Below the pieces are notes generated by a model. That model saw only the letters and a list, made by a program, of their open reading frames with translations, was not told the DNA's origin and ran no database searches. The position numbers and the translations under genes were made by a program. Positions 1-8,795 of a stretch of DNA of 64,000 nt are shown in pieces. Position 1 is the first letter of the stretch. Every line of letters begins with the position of its first letter. This stretch comes from an uncultured Poribacteria bacterium (GTDB lineage Bacteria > Poribacteria > WGA-4E > WGA-3G): contig OX638352.1 in the NCBI GenBank assembly GCA_951813545.1, positions 310,001 through 374,000 on the forward strand, written 5' to 3'.

Positions 1-1
1 T

Positions 2-2125
2 GTTGCGTTCATGGCAACCTTCTGGTTCATGTCCATAACTGGTTACACACTCAGTGGTGTCTCTCTATTCGGACTTATTTTGGTCGTGGGAATTGTTGTA
101 GACGATGCTATTGTCGTGATAGAAAATATTTATCGACACATTGAGAAAGGGGAACCGCCGAAAGTTGCCGCCATTCGCGGTGCAGAAGAGGTCGGCTGGC
201 CCGTTTTAGCAGCAAGTTTGACGACAATCTGCGCGTTCGGTCCCCTGATGTTCATGTCCGGCACTGCCGGTCAGTTCATGCGGGTTGTGCCGATCATGGC
301 GATTCTCGTCCTGTTGGCTTCACTTTTTGAAGTGTTCGTGATTTTACCGGCGCACGTTGCGGAATGGGGCAGAACGAAAACCCGGACAGGACAGAGCAGA
401 TTTGAAAATCTCCGCACTCGATCACCGAATACCTTTGCCCTCAGTGTCTATATCATCGGATTCTTTGCGTGGTTCGGCACGGTTTTTGACCTTATTCGGA
501 ACCGATATGTTAGAATCTTGAAAGTAACGATTCGGTATCGGTATGCTTTTGTAGGGAGTGCCCTCTTTATCGGCTTAATCGCGTGCGTCGGTGCGTTTTT
601 CGTTCTTGACAAGGAACTCTTCCCCGGTGAAGATTTCCCGCAATTTTACGTCAAAGCCGAAATGCCACCTTCCTACGGGATTCAGGAAACAACAGCGGTC
701 GTCGCGCAATTTGAAGAAGCCGCCAAAACACTTCCTTCAAGTGAAGTCGCTGCAATTGTTAGCAACATCGGTTTACACACGCCGACCTCGGGTATGATGG
801 AGGGCGTTACTTACGGCTCAAATTTCGGTGAGGTCATCGTTGAACTCACACCAAAACAGGAACGCACTCGAGGTGTAGATGACATCATCGCAGATCTGCG
901 GACGAAAACCACAGGTATCAGTGGAGTTGAGGAACTGAATTTCATCACGCAGGAAGGCGGTCCTCCTTCAGGACAAGACGTTGAAGTTAAAGTAAAGGGA
1001 CCGAGATTTGAACAACTCACAGAACTCGCTGATACCCTTAAAGCATCACTCTCGCAAATGGACGGTGTCTACGACATTCGAGACGACTTTCGTACGGGTA
1101 AATCCGAACTCCGTATCTATCTAAAACCGGAAAAGGCACATCAGTACGGGTTAACCACATTCCAGATTGCGCAAACGGTGCGCACCGCTATTGAGGGTGC
1201 CAAAGCGACAACTTATCGTGAAGCAGACGAGGCAATTGATGTCATCGTCAAATATGAGGAAGATACGCTCGGAAACCTTACGGAACTTAACAATCTGTTG
1301 ATTGCAACACCCACGGGTGCAATTGTTCCACTCAAGGATGTCGCAAATATCACAGAGGAGAAAGGCTATTCTGATATCCGCCGCTTTGACGGTGAACGAT
1401 CGATTACAGTTTATGCTTCCGTAGATAGGACAAAAACGACACCCTTCAAGGCGAATCAGGCACTCATCAGTACATTTGCTGATGTCGAATCCCTATATCC
1501 CGGATACCAACTCGATTTTCGAGGGGTTTTCGATGAGATTATAGAGTCTTTTTCGGAGTTGTGGAAATTGTTCATTGTCGGGCTGTTGTTAATTTATGTT
1601 GTGTTAGGTGCGCAATTCAAATCGTTCATACAACCGATTATTATTATGTTCGCTGTCCCGTTCGGGATGATAGGAGCGATGGTTGGGTTACTCCTTGCCA
1701 ATGCGACACTCAGCATGGTTGCGATGTTTGGTATCGTTGCGCTCTCTGGAATTGTGGTAAACGATTCTATTGTCCTCATCGACTTCATCAATTCATACCG
1801 AGAACGCGGTCACAACAAATGGTATGCGATCCTGAAAGGTGGGTATGTCCGATTACGTCCGATTATTCTCACCTCACTGACGACAATTATCGGACTCATT
1901 CCCATGGCAGTCGGATTAGGTGGTAAATCACCTATATGGATGCCGATGGCGTATACAATTATTTTCGGGCTTGCGCTCGCAACTACGATGACACTCTTTG
2001 TCATGCCCGCGCTTTATGCGATCACAACAGATCTGCGCGGACTTGTCTTGAGAAATCCAGAAGAACGATTCCGAACCGTTTCAGATGAAGAACTGCTCAG
2101 TGTTTCGGTTCCAGCTGATGACTAA
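2..2125 (+). CDS. RND-family efflux transporter, 5'-truncated by window edge
   Basis: C-terminal two thirds of an inner-membrane, proton-driven RND (AcrB/HAE1-type) exporter. The reading frame is open to the first base, and the residues before the first ATG (VAF) match the interior of the paralogue at 2243-5473, so the gene starts upstream of the window. The segment VVDDAIVVIENIYRHIE carries the paired aspartates of the TM4 proton relay; periplasmic porter sequence follows, then the second set of transmembrane helices ending near VMPALYAITTDLR. It is highly similar to the next gene along its whole length at protein and DNA level, a tandem duplication. RND pumps normally work with a periplasmic adaptor and an outer-membrane channel; neither is in the window. 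Substrate cannot be told from sequence. Confidence 0.95.
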   Translation, partial: VAFMATFWFMSITGYTLSGVSLFGLILVVGIVVDDAIVVIENIYRHIEKGEPPKVAAIRGAEEVGWPVLAASLTTICAFGPLMFMSGTAGQFMRVVPIMAILVLLASLFEVFVILPAHVAEWGRTKTRTGQSRFENLRTRSPNTFALSVYIIGFFAWFGTVFDLIRNRYVRILKVTIRYRYAFVGSALFIGLIACVGAFFVLDKELFPGEDFPQFYVKAEMPPSYGIQETTAVVAQFEEAAKTLPSSEVAAIVSNIGLHTPTSGMMEGVTYGSNFGEVIVELTPKQERTRGVDDIIADLRTKTTGISGVEELNFITQEGGPPSGQDVEVKVKGPRFEQLTELADTLKASLSQMDGVYDIRDDFRTGKSELRIYLKPEKAHQYGLTTFQIAQTVRTAIEGAKATTYREADEAIDVIVKYEEDTLGNLTELNNLLIATPTGAIVPLKDVANITEEKGYSDIRRFDGERSITVYASVDRTKTTPFKANQALISTFADVESLYPGYQLDFRGVFDEIIESFSELWKLFIVGLLLIYVVLGAQFKSFIQPIIIMFAVPFGMIGAMVGLLLANATLSMVAMFGIVALSGIVVNDSIVLIDFINSYRERGHNKWYAILKGGYVRLRPIILTSLTTIIGLIPMAVGLGGKSPIWMPMAYTIIFGLALATTMTLFVMPALYAITTDLRGLVLRNPEERFRTVSDEELLSVSVPADD

Positions 2126-2132
2126 ATCTATG

Positions 2133-2162
2133 GTAGGGTGAGGCACCTATACCTCACCCTAT
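2133..2162. repeat. Intergenic stem-loop between the two RND genes
   Basis: Perfect inverted repeat AGGGTGAGG (2135-2143) / CCTCACCCT (2152-2160) extended by flanking T-A and G-T pairs, with an 8-nt loop. No run of Ts follows, so a classical intrinsic terminator is not shown. It belongs to a dispersed family of GTAGGGYGAGG-type palindromes found in several gaps of this window. Confidence 0.6.
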
Positions 2163-2242
2163 ACTGCTTTTGCTTTTTGTGAAATGCGGATCTGCAGTGT
2201 AAGCATTAAGCACCCTATCCCACATAGTCAAACTCTATCACC

Positions 2243-5200
2243 ATGTCTATTCCCAAGATATCTGTGAACAACCCTGTTTTAGCGAATCTCCTGATGATTA
2301 TAATTATCGTTTTTGGGTTGTACGCATGGATGAACCTACCGCGGGAACTCACGCCAGAAGTCTCAGTACAGAGCGCAGTTGTGTCAACACTCTATCCGGG
2401 AGCATCCCCAGAAGAAGTTGAAAAGCTTGTCACTGCTCCTATTGAAGATGCTATTGAGGAGAACGTCAACAAAGTTGACCTATTGTTTTCTACCTCTTCA
2501 GAGGGGCGTTCTGTTATCTTTGTCGATTTTGAGGAGATAAGCGACCAGGATTTTGACAAGGACCTTGAAAACCTACGCACCGCTGTTGAGCAGGTAAATG
2601 AGTTGCCAGAGGAGATTTTAGATGATCCGAGGGTCGAAGAATTTGATATCTCATTTGGTTTTCCTATTTTGACGATTGTTGTAGGTGGAAATATTGCGGA
2701 AACGCAGATGCGGGATATTGCTGAAAATCTCAAAGATGAAATCTCGGACATCAAAAACATCGCCTCTGTCCGAATGGCAGGTCTCCGTGAGAGGGAAATA
2801 TGGATTGAGGTGAACCCGGATCGATTGAAGGCATATCGACTCCCAATTTCAGCGGTCATTACCGCGCTGGGAACAAACAACTTGAACCTCCCCGCTGGCA
2901 CAATGGAACTGGGAGGCACAGAATTCATGATCCGAACGATGGGAGAATTCACCGATTTGAACACTATTGGCGAAACTCTCATCACTGTTCAACCGATAGG
3001 TACGCTTCTCCGTCTGAAAGATGTTGCAACGATCTCTGACACCTACGAGGAGGTGCGTACACTATCGCGACTTGATGGACAATCTTCGATTAGCCTGAGT
3101 GTGCAAAAGAAAACTGAGGGGAACACAATTGCATTAGTTGCTCAACTTCGAGAATTAGTCGACAATCGGAGAGCAGATCTCCCTGAAGGTGCTGAGTTGA
3201 CGGTTGTTAATGACTATTCCGTTGTTCTCAAAGAACGATTGGGCATTCTTGAAACAAATGCGTTTTTCGGTTTGGTGCTTGTTGTGCTAATGCTCCTTCT
3301 CTTTATTGGATGGCGGAATGCTCTATTTGCGGCACTCGGCATACCGGTTGCCTTCATGGCAACATTTTGGTTTATGTCCATTGCTGGTTATACGCTCAGC
3401 GGTGTCTCTCTGTTTGGGCTTATTTTGGTCGTAGGGATTGTCGTTGATGATGCTATTGTCGTCATAGAAAATATCTATCGGCATATTGAGTCTGGAGTAT
3501 CTCCAAAAGTTGCCGCTATCCGCGGCGCAGAAGAGGTCGGTTGGCCCGTTGTAGCGGCAAGCTTGACGACAATCTGTGCTTTTGGACCGTTGATGTTTAT
3601 GTCTGGTGTTACTGGACAGTTTATGCGGATCGTGCCGGTTATGGCGATTCTGGTGTTGATAGCATCTCTTTTTGAAGTCTTCGTAATTTTACCAGCACAC
3701 GTCGCTGAATGGGGAAGAACCAAAATTCGCACAGGACGCAGCAGGCTTGAAAATCTCCGAACCGGGTCCCCGAGGGGGTTCACCCTCGGTGTCCGCATTG
3801 TCAGTTTTTTCGTGTGGTTTGCCATGTTTTTTGAATTAATTCGGAACCGATATGTTAGAATCCTGAAAATAACCATTCGACACCGATATGCGTTTGTAGG
3901 TAGTGTCCTCTTCTTCGGATTGGTTGCATGCACCGGGGCATTCTTTGTTCTTGACAGGGAACTCTTCCCTGGTGAAGAGTTCCCACAATTCTATGTCCAA
4001 GCCGAGATGCCACCTTCCTACGGAATACAGGAAACAACAGAAGTAATTGTCCAAATTGAAGAGATGGCTAAAAGACTTCCATCAACTGAAGTTGATGCGA
4101 TCGTCAGCAATGTCGGTTTACACACATTTATGTCAGGTTTGATAAGAAGAAGTGTTACCTACGGTTCAAATTTAGGAGAGGTAATCGTTGAGCTCACACC
4201 AAAGCAAGAACGCACCCGAGGTGTGGATGAGATCATCGCAGAACTACGGACGCAAACCGCCACAATTAGTGGAATTGAGCGGCTGAGTTTCGTCACACAG
4301 GACGGGGGTGCACCACAAGTAGCAGATGTGAGAGTCAAAGTAAAAGGACCTAGATTTGAGAATCTGACTGAACTCGCTGGCGTTCTTAAAACAGCCCTAT
4401 CTCAGATAGATGGCGTTTACGATATCCGAGATGACTTCAGCATCGGAAAATCTGAACTGCACATCTACTTGAATCAGGAGAAAGCATATCAATATGGATT
4501 AACCACGTTTCAGGTTGCACAAACCATCCGGACAGCGATTGATGGGGCTAAAGGTACAACCTATCGTGAAGCAGACGAAGCGATTAATGTCATCGTCAAA
4601 TATGAGGAGGACACCCTTACAAATCTTGCTGAACTTAATAACCTCTTGATTGCAACACCCACCGGTGCTATTGTTCCACTCAAGGATGTTGCGGACATCG
4701 TGGTGGAAAAGGGATACGCAGATGTCCATCGATTCGATGGAGAACGGGCAATTACGGTTTATGCCTCGGTAGATAGAGAAAAGACGACTGCCTTTAAAGT
4801 GAATCAATCCCTCATCAGCGCATTTGCTGATATAGAATCTTTGTATCCGGGATACCAACTCGATTTTAGAGGGGTTTTTGATGAAATTACAGAATCCTTT
4901 TCCGAGTTGTGGAAGTTGTTCATTGTTGGGTTGTTGCTCATCTATGTCGTATTGGGTGCGCAATTCAAGTCTTTTATACAACCGATTATCATTATGTTTG
5001 CTGTTCCGTTCGGAATGATTGGGGCGATGATTGGCCTTCTCCTTGCCAATGCGACGCTTAGCATCGTCGCAATGTTTGGTATCGTTGCCCTCGCGGGGAT
5101 TGTGGTGAACGATTCAATTGTTCTTATCGACTTTATTAACAAGTACCGGGAAAAGGGGTGTAACAAGTGGTATGCTATTCTGAAAGGCAGTCGTCTCCGA

Positions 5201-5473
5201 TTGCGTCCAATTGTTCTCACCACGGTGACGACGATTTTCGGACTCATTCCGATGGCAATCGGGTTAGGTGGCAAGTCGCCTATATGGATGCCGATGGCGT
5301 ATACGATCATTTTCGGACTCGCCGTTGCAACATTGATGACGTTGTTCGTGATGCCCGGATTATATGCGATCACAACGGACCTGCGTAGACTCGTCTTGAA
5401 AGATCCCGAAGGCCGTTTCCGATCCATTTCAGATGAAGAACTGCTCGGTCCCTCAATCACTGCTGATGATTAA
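2243..5473 (+). CDS. RND-family efflux transporter permease (full length)
   Basis: A 1076-residue inner-membrane RND pump of the HAE1/AcrB-like superfamily, of usual length. The N-terminal helix (about residues 11-29) is followed by the first porter domain with the PRELTPEV and STLYPGASPEEVE signatures of this family. The TM4 motif VVDDAIVVIENI (about 400-415) holds the paired Asp of proton translocation. A second porter domain and TM7-12 follow, with FGIVALAGIVVNDSIVLID near the end. It lies 117 bp downstream of a close paralogue in the same direction, so the two could be alternative or hetero-oligomeric pump subunits (inference). No membrane-fusion or TolC-like gene lies downstream. The ATG at 2243 starts the canonical N-terminus (SIPKISVNNPVLANLL); no strong SD is seen. 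Confidence 0.97.
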   Translation: MSIPKISVNNPVLANLLMIIIIVFGLYAWMNLPRELTPEVSVQSAVVSTLYPGASPEEVEKLVTAPIEDAIEENVNKVDLLFSTSSEGRSVIFVDFEEISDQDFDKDLENLRTAVEQVNELPEEILDDPRVEEFDISFGFPILTIVVGGNIAETQMRDIAENLKDEISDIKNIASVRMAGLREREIWIEVNPDRLKAYRLPISAVITALGTNNLNLPAGTMELGGTEFMIRTMGEFTDLNTIGETLITVQPIGTLLRLKDVATISDTYEEVRTLSRLDGQSSISLSVQKKTEGNTIALVAQLRELVDNRRADLPEGAELTVVNDYSVVLKERLGILETNAFFGLVLVVLMLLLFIGWRNALFAALGIPVAFMATFWFMSIAGYTLSGVSLFGLILVVGIVVDDAIVVIENIYRHIESGVSPKVAAIRGAEEVGWPVVAASLTTICAFGPLMFMSGVTGQFMRIVPVMAILVLIASLFEVFVILPAHVAEWGRTKIRTGRSRLENLRTGSPRGFTLGVRIVSFFVWFAMFFELIRNRYVRILKITIRHRYAFVGSVLFFGLVACTGAFFVLDRELFPGEEFPQFYVQAEMPPSYGIQETTEVIVQIEEMAKRLPSTEVDAIVSNVGLHTFMSGLIRRSVTYGSNLGEVIVELTPKQERTRGVDEIIAELRTQTATISGIERLSFVTQDGGAPQVADVRVKVKGPRFENLTELAGVLKTALSQIDGVYDIRDDFSIGKSELHIYLNQEKAYQYGLTTFQVAQTIRTAIDGAKGTTYREADEAINVIVKYEEDTLTNLAELNNLLIATPTGAIVPLKDVADIVVEKGYADVHRFDGERAITVYASVDREKTTAFKVNQSLISAFADIESLYPGYQLDFRGVFDEITESFSELWKLFIVGLLLIYVVLGAQFKSFIQPIIIMFAVPFGMIGAMIGLLLANATLSIVAMFGIVALAGIVVNDSIVLIDFINKYREKGCNKWYAILKGSRLRLRPIVLTTVTTIFGLIPMAIGLGGKSPIWMPMAYTIIFGLAVATLMTLFVMPGLYAITTDLRRLVLKDPEGRFRSISDEELLGPSITADD

Positions 5474-5481
5474 TAAAAAGT

Positions 5482-5511
5482 GTAGAGTGAGATTTCCAAA
5501 CTCCGCTCTAC
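5482..5511. repeat. Intergenic stem-loop after the second RND gene
   Basis: GTAGAGTGAG (5482-5491) can pair imperfectly with CTCCGCTCTAC (5501-5511). It is followed by TTAAAAAAA. This is another member of the GTAGGGYGAGG palindrome family; it may end transcription of the RND gene, but the base run after the stem is A-rich rather than T-rich on the plus strand. Confidence 0.5.
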
Positions 5512-5535
5512 TTAAAAAAAGGATAAGGAATTAAC

Positions 5536-6495
5536 ATGAAAATTACCTTTATTGGTGTTGGTGGCATCACTGGAAGTTACCGCCAAAGCCTAAAACAACT
5601 TGAACGCCCGGTCGCAGCAGTCTGTGATATAAATGACGAGCGCGCGGCAACTATCGCCGCTGAAGAAAATGCGACAGCCTACACCGACCATAGTGAGATG
5701 CTACAGCAAGAGAAACCGGATGTCGCATTCATCTGTATCCCACCAGGGGCACACACGACACAGGTTGCCGATGCAGCCGCTTCCGGTGCAGCAGTTTTCG
5801 TTGCAAAACCCGTCGCACAAGATATACAGACAGCGCAGCGCGCTCGTGATGCGATTGCTACAGCCGGTGTTATTAACCAAGTCGGTTACATGGCACGCTA
5901 TAGCGACATCGCTGCGAAAGCGAAGGAATTAGTTGGAGATCAGAAACTTGCCATGGGGATCGGACGGTTTCTCACAAAGATGGGTGCGAACCACCCGTGG
6001 TGGGGAAAATACGACGTATCACGCGGACAGATGGTAGAGCAGACGACCCACGTCTTCGACCTCATCCGCTACTTCCTCGGTGATGTCACGAGTGTTCATG
6101 CGTCCGGTATCAAAGGCGTTTCTGAGGGGATTGCCGATTTTGAGGAGTGTACCGTCTGCAACATACAGTTTGAAAGCGGTGCGGTAGGCAGTATTACCAG
6201 CACTTGCGTTGCCCGTGCACACGACAATTTCGCAACCGAATTGGTAGGTGATGACATCTATCTCAAACTCACGCACGACCTCGGCTTGCGAGGTCAGATT
6301 AGCGGTGAGGCAATCGACTACACCGGCACGGAAGCCGGTTATTTCCGACAGGTTGAACAGTTCATCAATGCGGTTGCGGCAAACGATCAAGGATTGGTAC
6401 TTTCTTCCTATGCCGATGCTGCGAAGAGCCTCGCCGTCACACTCGCTGCGAATTGCTCGTTGGAAACAGGACAGGTTGAGCAGGTTGCTGTCTAA
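5536..6495 (+). CDS. Gfo/Idh/MocA-family NAD(P)-dependent oxidoreductase
   Basis: A 319-residue cytoplasmic oxidoreductase of the Gfo/Idh/MocA family, which oxidises or reduces sugars, inositols and related polyols with NAD(P). The N-terminal Rossmann fold has the nucleotide-binding run IGVGGITGSY (residues 5-14). VAKPVAQD near residue 95 is the family's E/A-K-P motif containing the conserved lysine. The C-terminal alpha/beta domain includes MVEQTTHVFDLIRYF, with the usual active-site His. TAAGGA precedes the ATG at a good distance. It converges on the GH88 gene, which fits a role in unsaturated uronate or sugar breakdown, but the substrate is not deducible. Two other family members occur at 15728-16765 and 33713-34765. 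Confidence 0.93.
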   Translation: MKITFIGVGGITGSYRQSLKQLERPVAAVCDINDERAATIAAEENATAYTDHSEMLQQEKPDVAFICIPPGAHTTQVADAAASGAAVFVAKPVAQDIQTAQRARDAIATAGVINQVGYMARYSDIAAKAKELVGDQKLAMGIGRFLTKMGANHPWWGKYDVSRGQMVEQTTHVFDLIRYFLGDVTSVHASGIKGVSEGIADFEECTVCNIQFESGAVGSITSTCVARAHDNFATELVGDDIYLKLTHDLGLRGQISGEAIDYTGTEAGYFRQVEQFINAVAANDQGLVLSSYADAAKSLAVTLAANCSLETGQVEQVAV

Positions 6496-6504
6496 TCTAC
6501 TCCA

Positions 6505-6528
6505 GTAGGCGCGCTTAAGCGCGTCTAC
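6505..6528. terminator. Stem-loop between convergent genes
   Basis: Near-perfect palindrome GTAG-G-CGCGCTT / AAGCGCG-T-CTAC lying between the convergent ends of the oxidoreductase (6495) and GH88 (6539) genes. Position and symmetry suit a bidirectional terminator, although no T-run follows. The GCGCGCTTAAGCGCG core may belong to a dispersed repeat; a related ACGCGC/GCGCGT pair occurs at 17931-17962. Confidence 0.45.
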
Positions 6529-6538
6529 CATATACACG

Positions 6539-7909
6539 TTAGAAAAACGTCAGATACGGCTTTTCGTTTATCTCCCGCCATAGCAACACAGCGAGTTCGC
6601 GGGCGTGGTAATCGCCCCACATCGAAGCCTCACCACACGGAATCTTCCTGCCCTCCGGCACATAATCCCACCCATTCGGACGGTGATATACCGAATGCAA
6701 CATCAACCCTTGATGTGTATCGGATTCTGAGAGATACGGTTCGGCAAAGAGTGTCTTGGCTACCGTTAAACCCGCTTGGTAATAGGAATTTCCTGCCTGA
6801 GTTTCACCGTGTTTTTTGAGATAGTTACCGAGTCGAATTAACCCTTGTGCTGCAATCGCCGCGGCGGAACTATCTACAGGTTCGAGATCGTTGAATGGGT
6901 CGGCAGGTGCGGCCAAATAATCGCCGAGTTCAGCCAGACCGGGTGCGCCTGTATCCCAGTACGGAATACCGTCTTGTGCTGTGTTTTCAATATAGAAATC
7001 GGCGGTGGCTTCGGCTGCTTTACGCATGTGTGCTGTTGCTAAGTCGTACCCACCGTAAGGTTCAAGGTCATCTTCAGTCAACGTATCGAAGAATTCAAGC
7101 TGCTCCGCGTACCCAGTAATAATCCACGCCAACCCACGCGTCCACGTTGTAAACGGCGAATACCCCTGCTGTGTGCTCGGACAGCGGTAGTTCCCATCGT
7201 TCGTATTGAAGATAGATTCATGTACCACCCGTCCACGTATGTCGAACGCATCACGCCCTTCGCCGTAATACACGTTATAGTTTGCTGTCGTCTGCGAATG
7301 TTGGAGCAAACGTTCCAATAGCGGAATAGCAGCATCGCCTTCACCCATTAGTACTGCTCCGAGCGTATGCCCAAGTCCTAAAACCCGTAAGGAGCGAATG
7401 GTGTCTGAAAAGAGCGAATGTGGACCATTGAAAGAGGCTATATATCCTGTTCCATCTTTAATTCGGGTCCAGCGACTTGCTTGCACGGCAGCGGAGGCTT
7501 TCAGTGCGAGTTCATAGAAATGCATTTCGCCATCGTTCCACGGAGTCACACCCTCACGCATCAAACGACGAAGGTTGCCATAAGTCGAGACATTATTAAA
7601 CCCGTGGTCATGCACACCGATGTGTGTCACATGCGGTGCCATCTTCTCAATCGTGTTCTGCCTGCCGATTTCGAGGAACTGCTCATCGCCGGTGGCATCA
7701 AATTGGAGGATTGCAGAGCCGAATTGGAACCCTTGTGTCCACTCTGTCCAGCCGCGCGTTGTGTAGGTCCCAGCAACGGTAAAGACAGGTGTACCTTTTT
7801 CAGGGAGCCACGTATCCTCAATGGCTAAAATCTTTTGACCTGAGTACTCAAAAAGCCTCTCAATCTGAGGCTTCAGATCGACGATACGTAATGAATCATT
7901 TATCTGCAT
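6539..7909 (-). CDS. Glycoside hydrolase family 88 (unsaturated glucuronyl hydrolase-like)
   Basis: A 456-residue protein with the alpha6/alpha6-barrel pattern of GH88/UGL enzymes, which use water addition to the 4,5-double bond to remove unsaturated uronic acids left by polysaccharide lyases. Family landmarks are GVHDHGFNNVSTYGN (about 98-111; Asp101 aligns with one catalytic acid), SLFSDTIRSLRVLG (Asp169 a candidate for the second), TTWTRGLAWIITGY (about 254-267) and the late DSSAAAIAAQGL signature. No signal peptide is visible, so it is probably cytoplasmic and acts on imported disaccharides. The start ATG lies directly after a copy of the shared leader element (7910-8020), whose AAGGAAA serves as SD. 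Assignment to GH88 is firm; GH105 is the main alternative. Confidence 0.92.
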   Translation of the reverse strand: MQINDSLRIVDLKPQIERLFEYSGQKILAIEDTWLPEKGTPVFTVAGTYTTRGWTEWTQGFQFGSAILQFDATGDEQFLEIGRQNTIEKMAPHVTHIGVHDHGFNNVSTYGNLRRLMREGVTPWNDGEMHFYELALKASAAVQASRWTRIKDGTGYIASFNGPHSLFSDTIRSLRVLGLGHTLGAVLMGEGDAAIPLLERLLQHSQTTANYNVYYGEGRDAFDIRGRVVHESIFNTNDGNYRCPSTQQGYSPFTTWTRGLAWIITGYAEQLEFFDTLTEDDLEPYGGYDLATAHMRKAAEATADFYIENTAQDGIPYWDTGAPGLAELGDYLAAPADPFNDLEPVDSSAAAIAAQGLIRLGNYLKKHGETQAGNSYYQAGLTVAKTLFAEPYLSESDTHQGLMLHSVYHRPNGWDYVPEGRKIPCGEASMWGDYHARELAVLLWREINEKPYLTFF

Positions 7910-8020
7910 TTTTTTAATTTTCCTTGAGGTTCGGTGAGGTGCATTGGATAAACAACGATTCCCTCCATAGATCTAGGGGAAATACCCAAGCAAAAACCCC
8001 GCGCCGTTGTTGCAGGCTAC
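7910..8020 (-). promoter_or_regulatory. Start-codon-proximal leader repeat, copy 1 (before GH88)
   Basis: Read on the minus strand, this stretch ends with CACCTCACCGAACCTCAAGG followed by AAAATTAAAAAA and the GH88 start codon. Its upstream part holds GATCTATGGAGGGAATCGTT, matching the conserved central box of copies at 10736-10831, 54658-54781 and 57153-57247. The distal part GTAGCC-GCAACAACGGC also matches copy 4. It is the most divergent copy and contains an extra segment rich in TTTTTG/CCCC. The embedded AAGGAAA is the ribosome-binding site. An additional inverted repeat (7997-8010 with 8064-8080) partly overlaps the distal end. Confidence 0.65.
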
Positions 8021-8113
8021 AGTTTTGGTTTAACGTTCTATTCTTAACCAGAAACCCGCAAGGACAACGGACGCAGCGGGCCAGAAGCAATAAGTTAAAA
8101 ATCTAAAACTGCT

Positions 8114-8620
8114 TTACGGTGCGTCTGCGGCATCAGCATCTCGATACCGTTCACATATCACTTGGATGAGATTGGTTGTGGATTTACCCGGAACGTTCAA
8201 ACCGACAATAACCTTACCACCGTTTGCCTCAACGACATCCCTTTCAATAAGTTGTTCGAGTTTATAGTCGCCACCTTTAACGTGGATGCTGGGTTTGAGT
8301 TCGGAAAGCAAGTCAATCGGTGTTAATTCTGGAAAGACGACAACGTAATCAACACACTCCAACCCAGCGAGCATCTCTGCGCGCTCTGCTTCAGGCACAA
8401 GTGGACGATTTTCACCCTTGAGCTGCCTGACTGAACTATCACTGTTGACCGCCACCACAAGCAGATCGCCAAGTTGGCGCGCCGCCTGAAGATACCGGAG
8501 ATGCCCCAAGTGCAGTACGTCAAAACAACCGTTGGTCGTCACAACAACGGCACCGTTGGTCTTTGCTTGCTTAAGGATGGATGCAAGCTCACTGCGATGA
8601 TAAATCTTTCGGTTTAGCAT
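8114..8620 (-). CDS. rfaE2: D-glycero-beta-D-manno-heptose 1-phosphate adenylyltransferase
   Basis: A 168-residue cytidylyltransferase-fold enzyme that transfers AMP from ATP to heptose 1-phosphate in ADP-heptose synthesis for LPS core. TTNGCFDVLHLGHLRYL (about 28-44) contains the HxGH nucleotide-binding motif (H37-H40). DSSVRQLKGENRPLVP and ERAEMLAGLECVDYVV follow in the family order, and VKGGDY near residue 120 is the expected binding segment. Length fits the stand-alone RfaE2 domain; the kinase half (RfaE1) of bifunctional HldE is absent and must be elsewhere. It suggests a Gram-negative envelope with heptose. Transcribed divergently from the EF-Tu-like gene. Confidence 0.93.
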   Translation of the reverse strand: MLNRKIYHRSELASILKQAKTNGAVVVTTNGCFDVLHLGHLRYLQAARQLGDLLVVAVNSDSSVRQLKGENRPLVPEAERAEMLAGLECVDYVVVFPELTPIDLLSELKPSIHVKGGDYKLEQLIERDVVEANGGKVIVGLNVPGKSTTNLIQVICERYRDADAADAP

Positions 8621-8719
8621 TTTTTACTTTTGATAAGAGTCGTCTCGTGCTTTCCCATCGTAGATTTTAAAACGTTAATAGTCTATCACGCATTGGACTG
8701 TTTGGCAAGTTTTTCCACA

Positions 8720-8748
8720 TTGCGCAATTCGCAACTTTGTGCTACAAT
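8720..8748 (+). promoter_or_regulatory. Sigma70-like promoter for the EF-Tu-like gene
   Basis: TTGCGC (8720-8725), 17-bp spacer, TACAAT (8743-8748). It lies 47 bp before the SD-supported start at 8796. Predicted by eye only. Confidence 0.45.
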
Positions 8749-8795
8749 GAAGCGGAAACTGTAGTAAAGCAATTATGCCCATCAGGAGAGAAGAT

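Noticed and set aside
2392..2985. Long minus-strand frame (197 codons) inside the second RND gene
   Set aside because: Ser/Ile-rich antisense shadow of a strongly coding plus-strand gene, without SD or family match.
4942..5460. Minus-strand 172-codon frame at the end of the RND gene
   Set aside because: Antisense shadow; a similar frame appears at the same place in the paralogue because the DNA is duplicated.
7924..8106. Plus-strand 60-codon frame in the gap before GH88
   Set aside because: It lies on the leader repeat and an inverted repeat, has no SD and no recognisable composition; the repeat explains the region.
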